The notes under the pieces: model-generated
Told to the model about the DNA's origin: nothing
Database searches by the model: none
What the model saw: the letters and a program-made list of their open reading frames with translations, nothing else
In this document: piece after piece, positions 57,811 through 64,000 of the stretch
Numbering within the stretch: the first letter of the stretch is position 1
How the letters are laid out: each line of letters begins with the position of its first letter
Source of the DNA: Aristaeella lactis
Lineage (GTDB): Bacteria; Bacillota; Clostridia; Christensenellales; Aristaeellaceae
Direction of reading: 5' to 3'
Length of the DNA stretch: 64,000 bases
NCBI RefSeq assembly: GCF_018118585.1
Contig: NZ_CP069421.1
Location: 2,356,001 to 2,420,000, forward strand
Translations under genes and position numbers: made by a program

Positions 57811-58131
57811 TTATCTGCACCCGGACGGCGCCGCCGCGAAAGACATGCTTTCCTGTCCGCGGCCGGCCGCGGGTGTTTCCGGCTCCACGGCCGGAAGCAT
57901 TTCCCTGCGAACCAGACCTTCCCGCGCAAGCACATCCACCGCCTTTCCCCAGTCTTTCCGCCTGACCATGATCCCCCAGCGCCTTTCTTTGGAAACCGGG
58001 TGAAAATAGCTTGTGAAAAATACGTCTGAGAAGGGCATTTTGTAAGGGATTTTTTCAACCCTGAAGATCTCAATGATGCGGTAGACCGTTTCCGTATTCC
58101 ATACAGGTCCTATATATTCCCAGCGATTCAT
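57811..58131 (-). CDS. 106-residue protein, possibly DUF2007-like
   Basis: Starts ATG 58131 after AAAAGAGGAAACAGAC. Reads MNRWEYIGPVWNTETVYRII..., with 'IFRVEKIPYKMPFSDVFFTSYF' and 'WGIMVRRKDWGKAVDVLAREG', which loosely resembles the DUF2007 putative signal-transducing fold (two helices over a small sheet). The C-terminal 30 residues are Pro/Glu-rich and probably disordered. Soluble. The resemblance is weak, so function remains open. Confidence 0.72.
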   Translation of the reverse strand: MNRWEYIGPVWNTETVYRIIEIFRVEKIPYKMPFSDVFFTSYFHPVSKERRWGIMVRRKDWGKAVDVLAREGLVRREMLPAVEPETPAAGRGQESMSFAAAPSGCR

Positions 58132-58485
58132 GTCTGTTTCCTCTTTTCTCTTTGCTTATTGCCCGTCTTTCCGGGCTTTTTTCTGTTGCTTTTTGGGTAA
58201 CCTTAACACACCGCCTGATCCTGCCGGTTTCGTCCGGTACGGTTTCAGCCTGTGTTCCCGCTGCCGCTGCAGCGGATTATGTTGTTTCAGACCGGATCAA
58301 AATTCTCCGCTTTATGCTGCTGCCAGGGAGTTTCCTGCCGGACCATTGTCCGGTATCCGCTGAAACTGTCCTGCCCTGATCTTTCTCAATTCATCATTTC
58401 CTTTCCTTTGGCGCCGCGCGCCGGATTTCTTCCTCTTGTTTTTCCCGTTATACTTTCACTTTCTCCCCACCCCTGGAGAAAAGGA
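58132..58485. other. Intergenic stretch without a convincing gene
   Basis: Pyrimidine-rich on the plus strand. Three overlapping plus-strand frames (58130-58488) are open but have neither ribosome sites nor protein-like composition. One small hairpin with a T-run, GCCCG-tcttt-CGGGC-TTTTTT (near 58152-58175), faces plus, though no plus-strand gene precedes it. Otherwise I see nothing. Confidence 0.5.
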
Positions 58486-58522
58486 TAGAAAAAGGCCGCT
58501 TGTCCGATTCGGATAAGCGGCC
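58486..58522 (-). terminator. Terminator of the 36-residue peptide gene
   Basis: Minus strand GGCCGCTTATCCG-aat-CGGACAAGCGGCC (13-bp stem with one wobble) followed by TTTTTCTATCC. Confidence 0.92.
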
Positions 58523-58547
58523 GTGATCACTGAAAGAATTCCGGAAA

Positions 58548-58658
58548 TTATACACCGGAGCCCTTCAGCCTGACGGACGCACACCCGACACGGATATCCT
58601 TAACAGCAGTCTTCTCTGCGGTAATCAGCTTCTGGTTCATAATCCATGCAGTCTTCAT
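58548..58658 (-). CDS. Orphan 36-residue peptide
   Basis: ATG 58658 to TAA 58548. AGAAAGGAG lies nine bases before the start, a near-perfect promoter 32 bases further back, and a strong terminator 26 bases after the stop, so this is a complete one-gene unit. It begins MKTAWIMNQKLITAEKTAVK and ends DIRVGCASVRLKGSGV. Basic, with one cysteine, no signal peptide and no membrane helix. The charged N-terminal half and Gly/Ser/Cys C-terminal core look like a leader-core peptide, but no modification or export gene is adjacent. I do not recognise it. Confidence 0.75.
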   Translation of the reverse strand: MKTAWIMNQKLITAEKTAVKDIRVGCASVRLKGSGV

Positions 58659-58689
58659 ACAAAGGGCTCCTTTCTGAAAGATTGGGAAG

Positions 58690-58718
58690 ACTATACAATG
58701 TATACAAAGGAGTGTCAA
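58690..58718 (-). promoter_or_regulatory. Strong promoter of the 36-residue peptide gene
   Basis: Minus strand TTGACA (58713-58718), 17-base spacer, TATAGT (58690-58695). The spacer contains the palindrome TTGTATACAT, which may be an operator. Confidence 0.88.
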
Positions 58719-58790
58719 GGGTTTTTCAGAGGTTTTTACAGATTTTGACCGTACAAATCCTTAAAATTTCATTTTTTCTTCTGTGTGTAT

Positions 58791-58820
58791 GAAAAAACTG
58801 ACGGCAGTTCATACCGTCAG
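58791..58820 (-). terminator. Terminator of the AEC transporter gene
   Basis: Minus strand CTGACGG-tatgaactg-CCGTCAG followed by TTTTTTCATAC. Confidence 0.9.
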
Positions 58821-58857
58821 TATCGGGAGATCGTATCCCTTCTCAGTCTGCTCAGTT

Positions 58858-59805
58858 TCAGGCCAGGAGACCCAGCCGGGACAGTGTAAAGATAAACACA
58901 AAGATGGTCGCAAGGGAAGCCACCGTACTGACGAAGACCAGCTGGCCGGCAAGCTGTCCGTCCCCTCCCATATTCTGGGCCATGGGATAGGAGGAAGTGG
59001 CAACAGGAGTTCCGAAGATCATCAGCATCAGGAACAATTCCACACCCCGCAGGCCGATCAGGTACGCGAAGGTGACCATGACCACCGGCAGGAGAATGAG
59101 GCGGATCACCAGGACAGCGCTGATCGTCCGGCGGTTCTTTTTCAGTTCATCAAACTTCAGGTTTGCTCCAAGCACCACCAGGGCCACAGTAGTAGCCGCC
59201 CCCGCCAGCGAGGATACCGGTGCAGCAATGAAAGAGGGAAGCCTGATCTGCAGCAGGTAGAAAAGAAGACCGACAACGCAGCCCTGCAGCAGCGGGTTCT
59301 TTACGATGCCGAGCAGGAGCATGCCGGGACGGATCTTCCCGCCTTCCCGGAACAGTTCCAGCACGATCACCGCGGCAATGTTGAAGATGGAAACCATGAT
59401 CATGATCATCATGCCGCAGACAGAAGATTTTTCCGTTCCGAAGACATAGGTTGTCAGCGGAATACCGTAGATAATGAAATTGCTGCGGAAGATCCCCTGG
59501 ATCACCACGCCCCGGCGGGGATTCTCCTTCACAAACTTCGGAACGATGATGACCAGCAGGATCACCAGGAGGATCACCGACAGCGCGCCTGTAAGCATGA
59601 GCTTTACAGAAGGCATATTCTCCGGTTTCGCGCTGTAGACGTTATTGAACATCAGGAAAGGAAAAAAGAGCCGGTAATTCAGCGCGTTCAGCCGGTCCAT
59701 GAACGCCCGGTCCGCCAGTTTCAGCCGGACCGCACCGAACCCGATCCCCAGCAGGATCAGAAACGGCGCCACCGCGTTGAAAGCGACCATAAAGCTTTCC
59801 AGCAT
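58858..59805 (-). CDS. AEC family transporter (auxin efflux carrier-like)
   Basis: 315 residues, about ten membrane segments in two halves (first about 11-27, VAPFLILLGIGFGAVRLKL, typical AEC start with 'LNALNYRLFFPFLMFNNV'). Bacterial members export or exchange organic acids such as malate. It is divergent from malic enzyme and the 2-hydroxycarboxylate transporter, which fits a shared role in organic-acid traffic. Start ATG 59805. Confidence 0.92.
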   Translation of the reverse strand: MLESFMVAFNAVAPFLILLGIGFGAVRLKLADRAFMDRLNALNYRLFFPFLMFNNVYSAKPENMPSVKLMLTGALSVILLVILLVIIVPKFVKENPRRGVVIQGIFRSNFIIYGIPLTTYVFGTEKSSVCGMMIMIMVSIFNIAAVIVLELFREGGKIRPGMLLLGIVKNPLLQGCVVGLLFYLLQIRLPSFIAAPVSSLAGAATTVALVVLGANLKFDELKKNRRTISAVLVIRLILLPVVMVTFAYLIGLRGVELFLMLMIFGTPVATSSYPMAQNMGGDGQLAGQLVFVSTVASLATIFVFIFTLSRLGLLA

Positions 59806-59837
59806 CCGCTCCCATCCTTTCTCCTTTTGCTGTTTTC

Positions 59838-59866
59838 ATTATACTCCAGGCCTTTTTTTCGTTCAA
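59838..59866 (-). promoter_or_regulatory. Promoter of the AEC transporter gene
   Basis: Minus strand TTGAAC (59861-59866), 17-base spacer, TATAAT (59838-59843). Confidence 0.78.
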
Positions 59867-59894
59867 GAACAACCAAAGTTTGCCATATTTGGTC

Positions 59895-59923
59895 TTGTTA
59901 TTTTCCGATTCCTCCATTATAAT
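59895..59923 (+). promoter_or_regulatory. Promoter of the malic enzyme operon
   Basis: TTGTTA (59895-59900), 17-base spacer, TATAAT (59918-59923). Divergent from the AEC promoter, with 28 bases between the two -35 boxes. Confidence 0.8.
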
Positions 59924-59964
59924 GAATACATCCAAAAAACATTTTCTATAAGGAGGGCATCCCT

Positions 59965-61134
59965 TTGAATTACGCTGAGGAGTCCCTGCGCCTGCATGGC
60001 GAATGGCAGGGTAAAATTGAAGTGGTTTCCCGTGTTCCCGTTAAAACAAAAGACGACCTTTCCCTTGCCTACACCCCCGGCGTTGCCCAGCCCTGCCTGG
60101 AGATCCAGAAGGATTACAACAAATCCTTCACGCTGACCCGCAGGCATAACCTGGTTGCCGTCGTTACGGACGGTACCGCGGTCCTCGGCCTGGGTGACAT
60201 CGGTCCGGAAGCCGGTATGCCCGTTATGGAAGGCAAATGCGCCCTGTTCAAGGCCTTCGGCGATGTGGACGCCTTCCCGATCTGTATCCGCAGCAAGGAT
60301 GTGGATGAGATCGTACGCACCATCTACCTGATCTCCGGAAGCTTCGGCGGTATCAACCTGGAAGACATCGCCGCTCCCCGCTGCTTCGAGATCGAACGCC
60401 GGCTGAAGGAGCTCTGCGACATCCCCGTATTCCACGATGACCAGCACGGTACCGCCGTGGTTGTGGGCGCCGCGCTGATCAACGCTCTGAAAGTAGTCAA
60501 AAAAGACATCGGCGAAGCGAAAGTGGTCATCAACGGCGCCGGCAGCGCGGGCATTGCCATCGGCAAACACCTGCTGAACCTGGGCGTGAAGCATATGAAG
60601 ATGGTGGACCGTTTCGGCATCCTGTGCGAAGGCGAACAGATGAACCCCGCCCAGGAAGCCATGGCGAAGATCACCAACCCGGAAAAATTCTCCGGAAAAC
60701 TGGCGGACGCGATGAAGGGCGCGGATGTATTCATCGGCGTCAGCGCGCCGCACATTGTCAGCCAGGATATGGTTCGCTCCATGGCGGAAGGCCCGATCAT
60801 CTTCCCGATGGCCAACCCCACCCCGGAAATTGAGCCCGATGAAGCGCTGGCTGCCGGAGCCGCTGTGGTCGGTACCGGACGGAGCGATCATCCCAACCAG
60901 ATCAACAACGTAATGTGCTTCCCCGGCCTGTTCCGCGGCGCGCTGGACGTCCGTGCCACAGACATCAACGAGGAAATGAAGATGGCGGCCTCCCTGGCCC
61001 TGGCCGGTCTGGTCTCCGATGAAGAACTGAAATCCGACTATATTCTCCCCCTGGCCTTTGACAAACGTATCGGACCCGCCGTGGCAGCGGCGGTTGCGAA
61101 GGCAGCCCGCGAGAGCGGAGTTGCCAGGATCTGA
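59965..61134 (+). CDS. Malic enzyme (oxaloacetate-decarboxylating malate dehydrogenase)
   Basis: 389 residues, the short bacterial type without the phosphotransacetylase extension. Start TTG 59965 with AAGGAGG eight bases upstream. [14 protein letters not shown], catalytic Tyr/Lys region ([19 protein letters not shown]), metal site [30 protein letters not shown](P) fold [17 protein letters not shown], and [17 protein letters not shown]. It converts malate to pyruvate, CO2 and NAD(P)H. Co-transcribed with a malate/citrate-type carrier 41 bases downstream. Confidence 0.95.
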   Translation: MNYAEESLRLHGEWQGKIEVVSRVPVKTKDDLSLAYTPGVAQPCLEIQKDYNKSFTLTRRHNLVAVVTDGTAVLGLGDIGPEAGMPVMEGKCALFKAFGDVDAFPICIRSKDVDEIVRTIYLISGSFGGINLEDIAAPRCFEIERRLKELCDIPVFHDDQHGTAVVVGAALINALKVVKKDIGEAKVVINGAGSAGIAIGKHLLNLGVKHMKMVDRFGILCEGEQMNPAQEAMAKITNPEKFSGKLADAMKGADVFIGVSAPHIVSQDMVRSMAEGPIIFPMANPTPEIEPDEALAAGAAVVGTGRSDHPNQINNVMCFPGLFRGALDVRATDINEEMKMAASLALAGLVSDEELKSDYILPLAFDKRIGPAVAAAVAKAARESGVARI

Positions 61135-61175
61135 CCCTGTTTCGGTTTCCCAATACGATTTAAGGAGGAATGTCT

Positions 61176-62576
61176 GTGACTACCGTACCCAAGGAGAAAA
61201 AACCGTTCCAGCTGTTTAACCTTCCCCTGCCGATCTTCCTGATCATCACCGCGGTCACAATCGCAGCCACATACCTGGGAGTGCTGCCCGTAGGCATGAC
61301 CGGCTGCTTCCTGTTTATGATCGTACTGGGAACGATCCTTGGCTGGATCGGCGACCATACCCCGATCATCAAGGACTTCCTCGGCGGCGGTGCTATCGTC
61401 TGTATTTTCGGTTCCGCGCTGCTGGTCTATTTCGGAATTCTCCCGGCTGCCAAAACCGTGGACGGAGCAACGGTCTACAACATGACCCTCCCCTTCGGCA
61501 AGCTGGATCTTGTCGGCGGAATCACCAAGTTCTTTAAGGGTGACGGCGCGTTCCTGGACTGGTACATCGCCGCCCTGATCACCGGTTCCATCCTGGGCAT
61601 GAACCGGAAGCTGCTGATGAAAGCCGCTGCCCGGTACTTCCCCGCCATCTTCGGCGGCCTGATCCTGGCCTTCGGCCTGTGCTGCGGCATCGCCGCAATC
61701 ATGGGCTATCCGGTCATGAACGCCCTGCTGCTGATCGCCCTGCCGATCATGGGCGGCGGCATGGGTGCCGGCGCGACCCCGCTTTCCAAGATCTTTGAAT
61801 CCAGCAGCGCCATGAGCGCTGAACAGGCTCTGTCCGTCATGACTCCGGCCGTTGCCATCGGCAACGCGGTCTCCATCGTGCTGGCCGGTATCCTGGTCAA
61901 AGTCATCAAGGGCAAGATGAACGGCAACGGTGCCCTGATGCAGGCCGGCTCCATCGATCCGAAGGAACTGGAGATCAGTCCTGAAATGCAGGCCAAGCGC
62001 AACGCGCTGAGTCTTCCCAATATGGGTATCGGCCTGCTGGTTTCCGGTGCGTTCTTCGCCTGGGGCTTCATCCTGGCAGGCGCCTGGAAGGCCCTCGGCA
62101 CCGGCATCACCATTCATGCCTACGCCTGGATGATCATCACGGTCGCGATCTGCAAGATCACCAACATCATCCCCGAGCGGATCGAGATCGCCTGCTACCA
62201 GTGGTTCCAGTTCATCATGAAGAACCTGACAAACATGCTGCTGGTCGGTATCGGTATCTGCTACCTGGAGATCTCCACAGTGATCTCTTCCTTCAGCGTC
62301 ACCTACCTGGTCCTGTGCGCGGCCACCTGTATCGGTGCCTTCGTCGGCGCGGCGCTGATCGGTAAGCTGGTGGGCTTCTATCCCTTCGAATCCGGCGTCA
62401 CCGCCGGCCTGTGCATGTCCAACATGGGCGGTACCGGCGACGTGGCTGTGCTGTCCGCCGCAAACCGGATGGAACTGATGCCCTTCGCGCAGATCTCCTC
62501 CCGCCTGGGCGGCGCGATCATCCTGCTGCTGGCCAGCCTGATGCTGTCCGTCCTGTCCCAGTTCATTGTGGTATAA
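61176..62576 (+). CDS. 2-hydroxycarboxylate transporter (CitS/MaeN family)
   Basis: 466 residues from GTG 61176. I choose it over ATG 61170 because AAGGAGG (61162-61168) is seven bases from the GTG but only one from the ATG. About eleven membrane segments with the two 2HCT reentrant-loop signatures GGGMGAGATPLS (about residue 190) and CMSNMGGTGDVAVLSA (about 410). It carries malate, citrate or lactate with Na+ or by exchange. With malic enzyme it forms a malate uptake and decarboxylation pathway. Confidence 0.93.
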   Translation: MTTVPKEKKPFQLFNLPLPIFLIITAVTIAATYLGVLPVGMTGCFLFMIVLGTILGWIGDHTPIIKDFLGGGAIVCIFGSALLVYFGILPAAKTVDGATVYNMTLPFGKLDLVGGITKFFKGDGAFLDWYIAALITGSILGMNRKLLMKAAARYFPAIFGGLILAFGLCCGIAAIMGYPVMNALLLIALPIMGGGMGAGATPLSKIFESSSAMSAEQALSVMTPAVAIGNAVSIVLAGILVKVIKGKMNGNGALMQAGSIDPKELEISPEMQAKRNALSLPNMGIGLLVSGAFFAWGFILAGAWKALGTGITIHAYAWMIITVAICKITNIIPERIEIACYQWFQFIMKNLTNMLLVGIGICYLEISTVISSFSVTYLVLCAATCIGAFVGAALIGKLVGFYPFESGVTAGLCMSNMGGTGDVAVLSAANRMELMPFAQISSRLGGAIILLLASLMLSVLSQFIVV

Positions 62577-62595
62577 AATGAAATCCGTCCTTAAC

Positions 62596-62622
62596 GGCGG
62601 GGACAGAGAAACTGTCCCCGCC
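62596..62622. terminator. GGCGGGGACAG hairpin after the transporter gene
   Basis: GGCGGGGACAG-agaaa-CTGTCCCCGCC, a perfect 11-bp stem. There is no T-run, so termination efficiency is uncertain; it may instead belong to the GGGGAC palindrome family. Confidence 0.6.
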
Positions 62623-62648
62623 TTACTTTACAGGAAAGGAATATAACC

Positions 62649-63257
62649 ATGGAAGAGAAGTGTATCCGCTGCAGCAGTCCCGCTTCCTATCCCATTCGGG
62701 CACTGGAGGTCCGCACGCTTCCCGTACGGGGACTGGGCGGCGAACGAAAGGTACAGGCACTGGGGGATGAAAAGCACAGCGGCGTCTGTGACCATTGCGC
62801 GAGGGAGCAGCTGAACCTGTGCCTGGATCCGGTTCGCGCCGCGAAACCGCAGCTGATCGGCTTCGGTGCTGTATTCGCCGCGGGGCTGCTGATTGAAGCG
62901 GTTACTTTTCTTTTCCTGAAGGATAACCGGCAGGTCTTCCTCCTGCTGGGCATTGCCGCCCTGATCTGCGGTGCGCTCGGCATATATGATGCCCTGAAAA
63001 AGGCAAAGGACAAAAACGCGTCCCTCCGGTCCATGCCGGAAGCGGAAGCGCTGCAGGAAGCCGCCTGGGATGTGTTTCTTTGCGAAGCCCCGAAGAAGGA
63101 AAACGAGAACGACCTGTCGTATATCCCTATCGATGAAAAGACCCGTGCCCGGAAAAACGGCGACCTGATGATCCTGTATCATCTGCTGCCGGAAATCGCG
63201 GTGGAAGCATGGAAACGCCTTCATCCGGAAACTACAGAAAAAGGAGAAAACCAATGA
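62649..63257 (+). CDS. Membrane protein with N-terminal zinc-ribbon-like motif
   Basis: 202 residues. CIRC (residues 4-7) and CDHC (about 48-51) suggest a zinc ribbon. Two membrane segments follow (about 73-90, LIGFGAVFAAGLLIEAVTFLF; about 96-114, VFLLLGIAALICGALGIYDAL), then a charged C-terminal half. Start ATG 62649 after GGAAAGGAATATAACC. Function unknown. It overlaps the Dabb gene by 4 bases (ATGA). Confidence 0.83.
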   Translation: MEEKCIRCSSPASYPIRALEVRTLPVRGLGGERKVQALGDEKHSGVCDHCAREQLNLCLDPVRAAKPQLIGFGAVFAAGLLIEAVTFLFLKDNRQVFLLLGIAALICGALGIYDALKKAKDKNASLRSMPEAEALQEAAWDVFLCEAPKKENENDLSYIPIDEKTRARKNGDLMILYHLLPEIAVEAWKRLHPETTEKGENQ

Positions 63258-63550
63258 TCCGTCATATCGTTATGTTCAAGATCAAGGATGAATTCAAGGA
63301 TGAGATCCCCCAGCTGGTAAAGAACTTTTACGGCATGAAGGGAAAAATTGAGGGAATGGTCAGCCTGGAAGCCGGCGCGGACTTCCTGCACAGCGAACGT
63401 TCCTATGACCTGGCCCTGATCACTGAGTTCAAAACCCGGGAAGCTTTCAACGCCTACCAGACCCACCCGGTACACATGCCGGTGAAAAAACGCATGCATG
63501 AGGTGCGCAGCGCTTCCGTTGCCTGCGACTATGAGATCCTGGAGCCTTAA
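63254..63550 (+). CDS. Dabb (stress-response alpha/beta barrel) domain protein
   Basis: 98 residues from ATG 63254, after AAAGGAGAAAACC. IRHIVMFKIKDEF at the start, 'GMVSLEAGADFLHSERSYDLALITEFKTREAFNAYQTHPVHMPVKK' as core: the complete Dabb dimeric ferredoxin-like barrel with the typical histidine. The role in bacteria is poorly defined, described as stress-related or as a small-molecule-binding protein. Translationally coupled to the zinc-ribbon membrane protein. Confidence 0.92.
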   Translation: MIRHIVMFKIKDEFKDEIPQLVKNFYGMKGKIEGMVSLEAGADFLHSERSYDLALITEFKTREAFNAYQTHPVHMPVKKRMHEVRSASVACDYEILEP

Positions 63551-63562
63551 GGCTCCAGGATC
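63535..63562. terminator. Perfect palindrome at the Dabb stop codon
   Basis: GATCCTGGAGCC-ttaa-GGCTCCAGGATC, a 12-bp perfect stem whose loop contains the stop codon. No T-run follows. It could protect the mRNA end. Confidence 0.65.
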
Positions 63563-63596
63563 AATGAACAATTAACAATGAACAATGAACAATTGT
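63563..63596. repeat. AACAATGAACAATTA tandem motifs
   Basis: TGAACAATTAACAATGAACAATGAACAATTG: four AACAAT(G/T) units. Confidence 0.7.
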
Positions 63597-63610
63597 TTAC
63601 TCTGCAAAAT

Positions 63611-63642
63611 AAGCGGCGGATTATTATCCCGCCGCTTTTCTG
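63611..63642 (+). terminator. Terminator after the Dabb gene
   Basis: AAGCGGCGG-attattat-CCCGCCGCTT followed by TTCTGTT. Confidence 0.85.
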
Positions 63643-63689
63643 TTGCTTCACTGACCAAAAAGCTATCGATAAAGCCTGTACCGCACTTG

Positions 63690-63718
63690 ATTAATTCTGA
63701 ATTCTGAATTCTTAATTC
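63690..63718. repeat. AATTCTG/AATTCTT tandem array
   Basis: Units TTAATTC, TGAATTC, TGAATTC, TTAATTC, TTAATTC, running into the stop codon of the edge gene (63719). Confidence 0.7.
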
Positions 63719-64000
63719 TTAATTCTCTTTCAGTTCCACGCACAGCATCGTCAGGTCGTCAAATTGTTCCGCGTCTTTGACAAAGTGGTCCACCGCAGCC
63801 CGGACGTTACCCAGGATCTGTTCCGGCGAAGCGGCCGGATCCGTATTCAGGGCACTGATCATCCGTTCCGTCCCGAACAGCCGGTGATCCGCGTCCGAAG
63901 CCTCCGGAACCCCGTCTGTATATACAAACAGCTTGTCCCCGGGCTGCAGCCTCAGTTCATAGTCCTTATATACTATGCCGTCCATGCCGCCGACAACAAA
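63719..64000 (-). CDS. SpoIIE/PP2C-type serine phosphatase, C-terminal part (partial)
   Basis: The frame runs in from the right edge (FVVGGMDGIVYKDYEL...) and stops at 63719, about 93 residues visible. LRLQPGDKLFVYTDGVPEASD is the signature of SpoIIE/RsbU-type PP2C phosphatases, with the metal aspartate in YTDGV; the second aspartate motif is EQFDDLTMLCVEL. It removes phosphate from anti-anti-sigma-type proteins. The N-terminal sensor and first catalytic half lie outside the window, so no start can be given. Confidence 0.88.
   Translation of the reverse strand, partial: FVVGGMDGIVYKDYELRLQPGDKLFVYTDGVPEASDADHRLFGTERMISALNTDPAASPEQILGNVRAAVDHFVKDAEQFDDLTMLCVELKEN

Noticed and set aside
58130-58488. 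Three overlapping plus-strand frames near 58.3 kb
   Set aside because: No ribosome sites, Cys/Pro/Phe-rich random-looking translation, and they oppose the direction of surrounding transcripts.

Overview
The window looks like chromosome of a moderately GC-rich, monoderm gut or rumen Clostridia-type bacterium (Bacillota). The evidence is strong AGGAGG ribosome sites with occasional TTG and GTG starts, sigma-A promoters with 17-bp spacers, a T-box leader, lipoprotein and BspA-like secreted proteins, an LplB/LplC-type sugar ABC system with a membrane-bound AraC regulator, and an ECF sigma/DUF4179 pair. A Christensenellales-like lineage is my guess only. No tRNA, rRNA, CRISPR array, phage module or transposase was seen.

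Layout. 0-9.8 kb: end of a zinc/manganese ABC transporter operon with two secreted accessory proteins, a small membrane protein, a cache-HAMP-GGDEF diguanylate cyclase, a Na/Pi cotransporter with PhoU domain, divergent polyphosphate kinase, and a ROK sugar kinase. 9.8-16.8 kb: an OmpR/PhoB-type two-component system followed by two related secreted proteins of unknown function, one of them an in-frame triplication. 16.9-23.5 kb: LplA/B/C-type oligosaccharide uptake genes and their AraC regulator, with a repeat-rich gap. 23.6-27.1 kb: small proteins, a PPC-domain protein, an MFS transporter and a P-loop kinase. 27.2-31.1 kb: two divergent EAL proteins. 31.3-35.7 kb: an HTH-cupin-acyl-CoA ligase fusion behind a T-box, and a MATE pump. 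35.7-40.8 kb: a secreted LRR/metallopeptidase, an ECF sigma/anti-sigma pair, a rhomboid protease and tiny proteins. 41-45.4 kb: an orphan solute-binding lipoprotein-like protein and a murA-dnaJ-PIG-L cluster. 45.4-54 kb: SH3 protein, radical SAM protein, and an smc / protease-like lipoprotein / lysA operon. 54.3-64 kb: MATE pump, self-regulated XRE/membrane pair, diguanylate cyclase, an orphan 36-residue peptide gene, AEC transporter, malic enzyme plus 2-hydroxycarboxylate transporter, Dabb protein, and the start-truncated SpoIIE-like phosphatase at the edge.

How parts fit together. Four promoters (two-component operon, both related secreted proteins, and the LRR/metallopeptidase 26 kb away) carry TTACA direct repeats with an 11-bp period at one fixed distance from the -10 box. 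This predicts a local PhoP/WalR-like regulon of surface proteins. The T-box leader reads AUC in my alignment and precedes a medium/branched-chain acyl-CoA ligase rather than a tRNA synthetase, which suggests isoleucine-starvation control of branched-chain fatty acid activation. Malate or citrate uptake is paired with malic enzyme. Four c-di-GMP enzymes lie in 64 kb.

Intergenic DNA holds several repeat families. The most striking is a 93-97-nt two-hairpin element present twice (2.07 and 54.06 kb) in which the stems differ but remain complementary.
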